From Plutella xylostella (Eukaryota > Arthropoda > Insecta > Lepidoptera > Plutellidae): a stretch of DNA of 64,000 nt. Positions 57,008 to 64,000 of the stretch are shown piece after piece. The stretch lies in NCBI RefSeq assembly GCF_932276165.1, contig NC_064007.1, positions 7,016,001-7,080,000 on the forward strand, read 5' to 3'. The translations under genes were made by a program, and so were the position numbers. Under the pieces are notes generated by a model. That model had not been told where the DNA came from. It made no database searches and saw only the letters and a program-made list of their open reading frames with translations. Numbering within the stretch: position 1 is the stretch's first letter; each line of letters starts with the position of its first letter.

Positions 57008-58291
57008 TAGTGCCACAATCTTATCTGTTCCGGTGGTCAAAATGTGTACTAACGAGACGTCATTGTCAAACGTCCTTTCATACTCTGTGCTTTATTTGAG
57101 TTGTCAATTTCTGCGAAGAGGCTGACGCTACGTTATTTAATTTGTTTTGTGATTTTCTGGGTGTAATAATGCCAAAAGCGCTGAAAAGTGATGCAAGAAA
57201 AGTAATACTAGATATATTGGCTTTTATGCAGGAAGAATAACGTATTCAGGCGCCTTTAATTCCGTTAGAAAAATTGGAAGAGCGAGTTGCAGCGGCTACA
57301 GGTTAGTGTTGCCAAATATGACGAATAATTTTACCCATATACTCACATGTAATTTTATTAATATTTTCCCGAGTGACCCGTACCCCAGCAGTGGGGACGG
57401 GATGGGTCGTGATGAAAGTATATAATCTTTATTTTTCTTTGATTACAGGTGTGAGTGAAGCTGCGTACCTATACCTTAGGCAGTATACCAAGAAGAATTT
57501 CTCGCACCTGCAGCGATTTTAGACGAAATAATGATGATTAATGACATCTTCTTCTTCCACTACGAGTATCAAGGGTTGGCTGGAAGAAATGGATTTTTGG
57601 CAATTAGCCATTGTACATTGTCTGAATTTCTTTGAATTTTATGCTCTTGTTTCTTGTTACTTAAGAAAATGAAAAAAATAAAGTGTTCATAAATAAATAA
57701 ATAATAATTAAGTACAATAGTTTTCTATCTCGTTATTCCCACGACCCACAGATATTACATACCTATATCATTGTAAAATCTAGATTTAATGTCTTATATC
57801 AGAACATAATCAGAACTAATTTTGTTTCTGTTTGCCGATGGTCCCGGGTTCGATTCCCGGCTGGGGCAGATATTTGTTTAAACACAGATATTTGTTCTCA
57901 GGTCTTGGATGTGCCCGTAAAATGGCAATAGGCCCGCCCCCTATTACATTGGGACTAACATAACACTCTGGCGAAAAGTGGGTGCAGCAATGCACCTCTG
58001 CCTACCCCGCAAGAAAGTACATTAGTACAAGGCGTGAGTGCGTGTGTGTGTGTGTAATTTTGTTTCTGTTTGCCGTGGACAATTTTTTTATACAACAAAT
58101 GTCGTTTGATATAATATTATATCCTCTTTCATTTACTATCGACCCTATATTTTGATTTATCTTTACTTATGAATGTATATTAGCAGAAATGAGTTGTCGT
58201 TTAAACCAGAAATAGGCAAAATTTAATCGATGGCATCACTGGATTCAATCACAGCGACGTCGCCACCGGAACAGATAAGATTGTGGCACTA
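57008..58291 (+). mobile_element. non-autonomous TIR element TAGTGCC, copy 2
   Basis: Flanked by TA (57006-57007, 58292-58293); the A-side sequence near 4832 is the empty site. Opposite orientation to copy 1 and carrying the same in-frame stop after FMQEE, so both derive from one defective source element. Frame starts at the ATG near 57169 (MPKALKSD). Contains a SINE (57837-58054). Confidence 0.85.
57837..58054 (+). mobile_element. 5'-truncated tRNA-derived SINE inside the TAGTGCC element
   Basis: 20-bp target duplication TAATTTTGTTTCTGTTTGCC (57817-57836, 58055-58074); copy 1 of the host element is the empty site. Begins at the B-box arm (GGGTTCGATTCCCGG), so the A-box region is missing. 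Ends in a GT repeat. Same family as 52479-52737. Confidence 0.9.
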
Positions 58292-58483
58292 TATATGTCC
58301 AGAAACAATTACAAAATACCTACACTTAAAATCTAATTTGGCAACTCGGTTGAGACACAGACAATCTAAATTAACAGTTATAATTCTAAGTTACATAAAT
58401 TTATTTTTGTTTATGTCCATGAAAAATTCGTGTACCGAATAATAATTATGTCCTCGAGACAAGGAATCACTTCAAGGTTTTTT

Positions 58484-58819
58484 AACCGACTTCAAAAAAA
58501 GGAGGAGGTTCTCAATTCGTCGGGATCTTTTTTTTTTTTTTTTATATATTTTTTTTTATGTATGTTCACCGATTACTCCGCCGTTTATGAACCGATTTTG
58601 AAAATTCTTTTTTTGTTGTATTGGGTTGAGCTTCCAGGTGGTCCCATTTTTTTTTCAGAATTTTAAGTTGGTGCCATATTTCTTCAGATTACTTTGTCAC
58701 CGCACCAACATCAAAAAAGAACAGTTCCTGCTTAGGTATATTTGTACTGTCTCATACGAGTAGAATTTGTGTAAACCTTAAATTATTTCTTACATTTTTG
58801 TGGTTTTTTGAAGTCGGTT
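58484..58819. mobile_element. 336-bp MITE with AACCGACTTC termini
   Basis: Perfect 16-bp inverted ends AACCGACTTCAAAAAA (58484-58499, 58804-58819), flanked by T runs. The interior has long T tracts. Absent from the A side at about 5015-5025. Confidence 0.85.
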
Positions 58820-60885
58820 TTTTAATTTTTTTAATTAAATATATTTATTTCGTCAATTGTTCGAATCTGTTCTGGAAGGCTATTATAGATTTTTGGTGCC
58901 ATTCCTAATATACTTTTATTGTAAAGAGCCGACTTTCTATGCTCTGCTGCCACACGGTTCTGACATCGGCGACTCTTAAACGACTTAAACTGATGTCTAT
59001 TAAGTTTAACATACAACGCTACCTCATAGATATAAAGACAGGGTAATGTTAGAATTTTTAACTCTGCTAAGTGTTTTTTACAACTGTCTCTTGATTGAAG
59101 ACGCTTAATAGCCCGTATACATTTTTTTGTGATTTAAATGCCAGTTCATTATCAGTTGAGTTTCCCCAAAATATAACACCGTATCTTAAACTGGATTCAA
59201 CATAACCATAATAGGCATTCACACTATAGTGTCTTCATTTGAAACTTTCCTTAATAAGTATAGAGCACATGATTTTTTTTTTATTTTTTTACTTAAAATG
59301 TCTATTTGAAATTTGAAATTTAATTTATTGTCTATAGTATGTAGTCCTAAAAATGTTATTATGTCAGTTTCTGCTATTTTATTATTATTATATGTATTGT
59401 ATATTAAGAGAATCAGGTACAGTTTTTGCCTAAAATTGATTATGTTTTTTTTTTCAAGATTAATAATAAGATTATTTGATGTCAGCCAATTAATTATATT
59501 TGATAGTGATTGATTTATTTCATATTCTTGCGTTTCTATATTATCTTCCATGAATACCGCCGTACAATGGAGTGGGATTTGAATGTCATTTATATACTCT
59601 AAGAATAAAAGGGGTCCCAAAACACTACCTTGTGGGACACCGAATACAATTTGGCGTTCTTCTGACTCGTAAATTATTTCCGTATTTGTATCTAAACATA
59701 TTCTACTGACTTGCGTCACCTGCGATCGGTCACTGAGGTATGATTTTATTAGGTTAGATACATTCCCTCGAACTCCATATCGCTCTAATTTATCAATAAG
59801 TATGTCATGATCTACGAAGTCGAAGCTTTCTTCATATCCATGAATAGTGCAGTTATCGACTTGGTTTGGTCCATACGTGTTATAACTTTGTTGATGAAGT
59901 CAAAAATTGCCATATTTATGGTTTTACCTACTCTAAACCCCTTTTTCTCATCTGCTAGGATGTTATTAGATTCAAAGAAAACATATAAATTTTTATAAAT
60001 AATCTTTACAAATATTTTGGAAAATACAGGGAGAAGGGCGACCGGTGTATAATAGTTCATATCTTCTTTATTATCCTTTTTGAACATGGGTTTTATGATT
60101 GTAGTTTTGAGCCCCATTGGAAATTTTCCCTCTACAATACATAAATTTATAATGTGACATAGCAAGTGGCATATTAGGTCTTAAGTGGCATACTTTACTA
60201 CTTTAGTATTGATATTGTCATAACCCGTACTAGATGTTTTTTTTTTTTCCAACGGATTTGTTGGTTTCATATACCTACATTGAATTGTTATTTTTATTGG
60301 AGAGTGTTATTTTGTTTTTACTAGTATTTTCGTGTCGATTGATCGTATCAACATAGTGATTATTAAATGATTGTGAAATGTCTCTGGGTTGATTGATTAC
60401 TTTATTATGTACCACTATTTGTTTTATTGATTCTTTCGGAAATATTGGTTTAGCGTTTTTTATTACTTTCCAGGTTGCTTTTGATATATTTTTTGATGAT
60501 TGTAGTTGATTTATAGACATGATGCCATGTAGTGATCTAGTTCTGTTAAGATAAGTGATATTAAAAGTGTAGGTTCTAAAGTACGTTGTCACCGACAAAC
60601 CGCTTCCAATAAATAAGTAGCGAATATATTCGTCCACTCGCGACGTCATCCTTTGTTCACCTTAGATCTAGACGCATTGATTTGCACGGCGTTCAGTCTC
60701 TCCTCACCGCTCTGGCAACTACCCGCTCATAATAAATCTCATACGTAGGTACCTACCTTGTCTGCGAGAACCTAACTCGTCAAATCTAGACTTTAATAAT
60801 TCTTATTGTACTAATAAAGTGTTTATACGTTATTCCCATCTGGGTAAGTTGTGCAAACCTTCTTATGTTAGTAATTAGCTGTGTA

Positions 60886-61178
60886 TCTCTTACACAGCTA
60901 ATTACATCGCTGTGTACATCTTGGATTTTACTTAGATTAGATGTTACCTATTTGATTTAGCCATTTTCGATCAGTGCTTCAACCATAGCATGTATTCTTT
61001 TATGTGTTTAATTTGTAACTAGTTTTAAGTCATTCGTTCACTTTTTAAAAAAAAAACTTAGCATGCTGTCAACACACCATTAGGGTGCATTACTAGTTTT
61101 AAGCTTGAACTCATATATTTTTATTGCATGTTGTGTAATGTACCTGTTGTGTGATGCCAATAAATAAATAAATAAATA
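60886..61178 (+). mobile_element. LINE 3'-UTR fragment with AATA tail and inverted 5' junction
   Basis: Absent from the A side (19078-19090). Ends in AATAAATAAATAAATA (about 61160-61175). The 5' end starts with an inverted copy of the adjoining target (arms 60871-60885 and 60891-60905, GTAATTAGCTGTGTA). No coding part kept; family unknown. Confidence 0.65.
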
Positions 61179-61389
61179 TCATTGTGTTTTATGCTGTGCA
61201 TTTTTAAATATAAAACCGTTGACCTTTTGTCATTGAAAATAATCGTTGGTTAAATTAGTGCCTTGCCTTTTGCTTATTACAGTGCTTGTTTTCTATTTCT
61301 TGTCAGAAAAAAACTGTCTGACTCTCTTACTATAGAATAGATTTGACATTTATTAGGTTTTGTATTTATTCCAGACAACTCTCTCTCTC

Positions 61390-61583
61390 TCTCTTTCAGG
61401 CTATGTGTCCCATATGGTGGTGGGGTCTGCCTTCCTCGTTTTCTCTCTCCGCTTCGCCCTGTCTCCAACGTCGTCTTCAGAGACTTGGCAGTGTCGTAGG
61501 TCTTTTTGCACTACGTCTATCCATCTGGTTTTAGGTCTTACTCGGGATCTCCGAACGTGGGCGAACAGGCGCAGTGCTTCGTT
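61390..61583 (-). pseudogene. RTE 3'-terminal remnant, D side
   Basis: Copy of the 19300-19495 RTE C-terminal end, cut off abruptly at about 61583, where the segmental duplication with the A side stops. Confidence 0.7.
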
Positions 61584-61813
61584 TCAAAATTTGTATGGCC
61601 TGTTTTCGCGAAAATAAAGAGGTTTTTGATAGTGTGACAAAATAACAAGAAAGTAGGGGAAGGTCTAAACTAAACAATATCATAATAGCCCGATTCATTG
61701 TGATTTTAGTTGCTTTCGAGTTATATTGAGGGGTGCAAGTTACTGAAACATATTTATACCTTCACTTTGTAACTGGAATGCCTGTTACTACTATTTTGGG
61801 TTTTGTGATTTTA
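61584..61813. other. unassigned sequence beyond the duplication end
   Basis: About 230 bp with no ORF, TIR or repeat recognised. Confidence 0.5.
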
Positions 61814-61963
61814 AGTGCCAATTTCTCCATTGTCAGTTATCTAACCGACAGGGATTGATTTATAAATTAAATGTCATCTCCATATAAAATACATGACAGA
61901 TGTGTCAAAAGTTAAATACTACTCCCTTGATATGCTCTAACCGAGAATGGAGAAATTGGCACT
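61814..61963. mobile_element. 150-bp MITE, AGTGCCAATTTCTCC ends
   Basis: Left end AAGTGCCAATTTCTCCATT, inverted at the right (61945-61963); about 18 bp of clear TIR. Confidence 0.75.
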
Positions 61964-62081
61964 AGGGCCTTATTACACAAGAGAGATGCGAACGAGTTGA
62001 CAGCGGGCGAGAGCTCAGCGAGTTGGCAACTTGTTCGCGGCGAACACATCATGTCTGGATACATTGTGAAACAGGCCCTTA
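61964..62081. mobile_element. MITE with AGGGCCT termini
   Basis: Left AGGGCCTTATTACACAA and inverted right AGGGCCTGTTTCACAATGT. Related in its ends to the foldback MITE at 53223-53363. It directly follows another MITE. Confidence 0.6.
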
Positions 62082-62094
62082 CTTTGGATACTTA

Positions 62095-62241
62095 CCCCCT
62101 TATTCATAAAAAAGTTACTGAACGGATTAGCTATTGAACTGTTTTGTCACTCTCTGTCAAAGAACAAATTGTTCTCTGTCAGAGAGGGACAGAACAGTTC
62201 AATAGTTAATCCGTTCAGTAACTTTTTTATGAATAAGGGGG
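62095..62241. mobile_element. foldback MITE, TTA target site
   Basis: 147 bp, almost one continuous inverted repeat (arms about 70 bp, starting CCCCCTTATTCATAAAAAAG), flanked by TTA (62092-62094, 62242-62244). PIF/Harbinger-like. Confidence 0.88.
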
Positions 62242-62599
62242 TTACTTTACAAAGACTGTTAAAATACTTAGTAGACAAAAGAACTAAAAATAATTGTAAA
62301 TATGAAAAACTCTTCCTTCTTTGTAAAATATTATCAGTACATAGCAATGTCTAGTGTCGCGAATTTATCATCATAAAGTAGAGTCACTAACATGGGTAGA
62401 TATAGGGTAATGTAGATATTTAATGTTTATGTTTAACATGATATTAGGTAGGTACTTACCATAACAAAATAAGAGCCACTTCATTGTTAAAAATGAACCC
62501 TTTTTCACTTGTTAGTTTCCTAGTGCTAGTGCGGAATGACATGGTCCGTGACCTTCGCGATAGTTTGATTCATGCATGGAAGTAATAAGTACTTAGTTT
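62242..62599. other. AT-rich sequence, nothing recognised
   Basis: No gene or repeat structure seen. Confidence 0.5.
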
Positions 62600-62786
62600 T
62601 CATCATCATCATCATCAGCCAATAATCATCCACTGCTGGACATCTCCCGAGGAGCGCCACAACACTCGGTCCTCGGCCTTCCTCATCCAACCACTACCGG
62701 CTACCCGCCTAAGGTCGTCAGTCCAGCGGGCAGAAGGGCGTCCCACGCTGCGTTTACCTGTTCGTGGTCTCCACTCGAGAACTCGT
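62600..62786 (-). mobile_element. RTE LINE 3' end with ATG-repeat tail
   Basis: Minus strand reads RVLEWRPRTGKRSVGRPSAR, then WTDDLRRVAGSGWMRKAEDR, ending ..QQWMIIG and a stop, followed by a CAT/ATG repeat (62600-62616). The C-terminus of an RTE-type ORF; strongly 5'-truncated. Confidence 0.8.
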
Positions 62787-62829
62787 CTACTGTCATGATC
62801 GCTTCTTGTATTCTTGTATTCTCTGTGAG

Positions 62830-63050
62830 GGTGTCAGAACCTGCACCTGGCTCTCTCGAATGGAACCTTTGTGCATATCCCCAAGGTCTAAACTGCCTTC
62901 CTAAGCTTGAACCATTTCCCACCATGCTGGTCCACTGCGGGTTTGGTTCACTTATCTAGATGTGCTAAATCTTGATATGCAGGATTCCTCACGATGTTTT
63001 CCTTCACCGTAAGAGCGATGGTATATATCAAACTCATTGGTACATGTCAG
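62830..63050 (-). mobile_element. SINE remnant
   Basis: Shares CCATTTCCCACCATGCTGG and TCCACTGCGGG with 43560-43700, and CCTCACGATGTT plus CACCGTAAGAGC with the SINE at 2269-2616. The tRNA-like head is missing. Confidence 0.55.
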
Positions 63051-64000
63051 CGCCGAGAGTTTCGAGATCGGGACACACGAATTCCGACTTTTTGACTCAC
63101 GCAAACAGTCTATAATCGTGTGTTTATCTCCGATTTATAAACCTACAATAAATCCTTTGTATGCTCTATGTAGGTAATGTAGGTATATGGGGGTAGTTCT
63201 TTTGTCTGTACCTAACAATATACGAACAAGGTGGAGTGTCAGTTCCCACTTCTACCACTAAGCTCTTATTTTGAATTTGTTCGATTAGAGGATTTGTGTA
63301 TTTATTCATTGGTACAATGATTGTAATTGGGTTGAACTTAAAATAATCGTTTTACATTAAGAAAATGCGGTCACTTTTTGCTTTGATTTTGTAAACACAC
63401 CATCTCTTGTTCGTATATAATAATTGTATTTAAAATGAAAATGAAATGAAAAAAAATATGAAATGAAATATTTATATTAAGTAAAACTTATGAAATGAAT
63501 TATCCAATAAAATATTGGTTGCAGTGTTTTGTATTGTTAATCTAAGGTGGTGTCGCCACCTATCTTTTAATATATTTACTTTCATAATTTTCGCAAGGTT
63601 TCGATCCTAAAATCCTTTTCCCTATTTCCGCTTATGTCGTGCACCGCAACGCTACGTGTGGCAACACTGTCTGCGCCACCCACAGACAATCAGTTCCGAA
63701 AACGAATTCATGGCCGCCGTCGCGCTAAGTTATTCGCGATTGAACTTATTTTCAAAATAGACGATTGGCTAGTTGCTAAAGTCTTCCGCTTCTTCTTTAT
63801 TCGTGGTGAACCGCTAACCGAAGAATATCAGTGTGTGTGTTGAGTGCTGCAGTGCTTTGGATTGCTCTGATCTCTGATCGATCGAGCACGTGGCGCCAGG
63901 CGAGGGTCTGGAAGCCGGCCGCCTTTTCCTGGTCTCCTGAACTGCCTCCAGCGACCAGGTAGGTGCACGACACTTCATCAACCCTTTCCCTCGGTGAGAC
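63051..64000. other. unassigned right end of the window
   Basis: AT-rich until about 63600, then notably GC-richer. An open frame at 63634-63843 (69 codons) and the GC-rich stretch to 64000 could be the 5' end of a further element or gene running off the window. Nothing recognised. Confidence 0.35.

Larger units (their letters stand above)
56840..60655 (-). mobile_element. LINE-B, D-side copy
   Basis: Decayed LINE on the minus strand: 60649-60275 (WKVIKNAKPIF), 60165-59812 (KTTIIKPMFKKDNKEDMNYY, FMDMKKA), 59719-59219 (VFGVPQGSVLGPLLFLEYIN; the expected ADD active site reads MEDN, so RT is dead) and 59016-58831 (C-terminus). 3' UTR and a GATTT-type tail near 56840. Contains the TAGTGCC element (57008-58291) and a MITE (58484-58819). 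Not interrupted by LINE-1. Confidence 0.78.
55575..61583. repeat. segmental duplication of the gene A 5' region
   Basis: Gene D exons 1-2 and upstream DNA match gene A exons 1-2 and upstream DNA (3280-4840, 4840-6207 and, after the LINE-1 insertion, 18250-19495). Shared features include the 22-bp hairpin, Helitron remnant, LINE-B and the 3' end of the RTE LINE. The match ends at about 61583 inside the RTE. Later insertions distinguish the sides: LINE-1 and its LTR element on the A side; the TAGTGCC element, a MITE and a LINE tail on the D side. Confidence 0.8.

Noticed and set aside
58430..58666. 78-aa frame with Phe run
   Set aside because: Poly-T tract inside a MITE (58484-58819).

Overview
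The window looks like a piece of a moth or butterfly (Lepidoptera) nuclear genome. It has intron-containing genes with GT/AG junctions, AT-rich DNA with many short TAGGTA/TACCTA runs, Helitron ends, tRNA-derived SINEs, RTE and Jockey-group LINEs, PIF/Harbinger and Tc1/mariner elements and many small MITEs. No bacterial-style operon, CRISPR array or functional rRNA/tRNA gene was found.

The host content is one tandem array of four S1-family serine protease paralogues, all on the minus strand: A (exons 1-3 at 2151-4003; the rest lies beyond the left edge), B (24554-30447), C (38718-49763) and D (51296-56195). I rebuilt them by matching splice signals and reading phases between copies. Each complete copy has seven coding exons: a 37-nt signal-peptide exon; a Pro/Ala-rich propeptide ending at R|IVGG or R|IIGG; a His exon (TAAHC, or TAGHC in D); an Asp exon; a middle exon; a GDSGGP exon; and a last exon coding a polar stretch then a hydrophobic tail. 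Predicted proteins are 328, 328 and 330 aa. The last exon stays open and in phase in B, C and D and looks like a GPI-attachment signal or C-terminal membrane anchor. The S1-pocket residues differ among copies. A and D resemble each other most, as do B and C. The DNA upstream of A (about 3280-6207 plus 18250-19495) is copied upstream of D (about 55575-61583).

Everything else is mobile DNA in nests. Upstream of A, an old minus-strand LINE (LINE-B) is split by a full-length plus-strand LINE (LINE-1, 6216-18241), which is itself split by a 6.7-kb LTR retrotransposon (8625-15314). The two 1634-bp LTRs look identical; the single long ORF is gag-protease joined to what looks like the integrase C-terminus, with no reverse transcriptase. 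Farther right lie an RTE fragment and a Jockey-like fragment. Gene B intron 6 holds a decayed Tc1/mariner-superfamily element. Between B and C sits a nearly full-length Jockey-like LINE (LINE-C, about 31326-36690) and a 5'-truncated LINE. Gene C intron 2 (8.5 kb) holds a TAGTGCC-TIR element and an RTE split by a region carrying an apparently intact five-exon HARBI1-like transposase gene, itself holding a shortened mariner, a SINE piece and a LINE 3' end. Gene D introns hold a Helitron, a SINE, MITEs and an unidentified ORF. The right end (61584-64000) is MITEs, an RTE 3' end and unassigned sequence.

Coordinates of exons and element ends were read by eye from splice signals, TSDs and copy-to-copy comparison; no alignment or database search was run.
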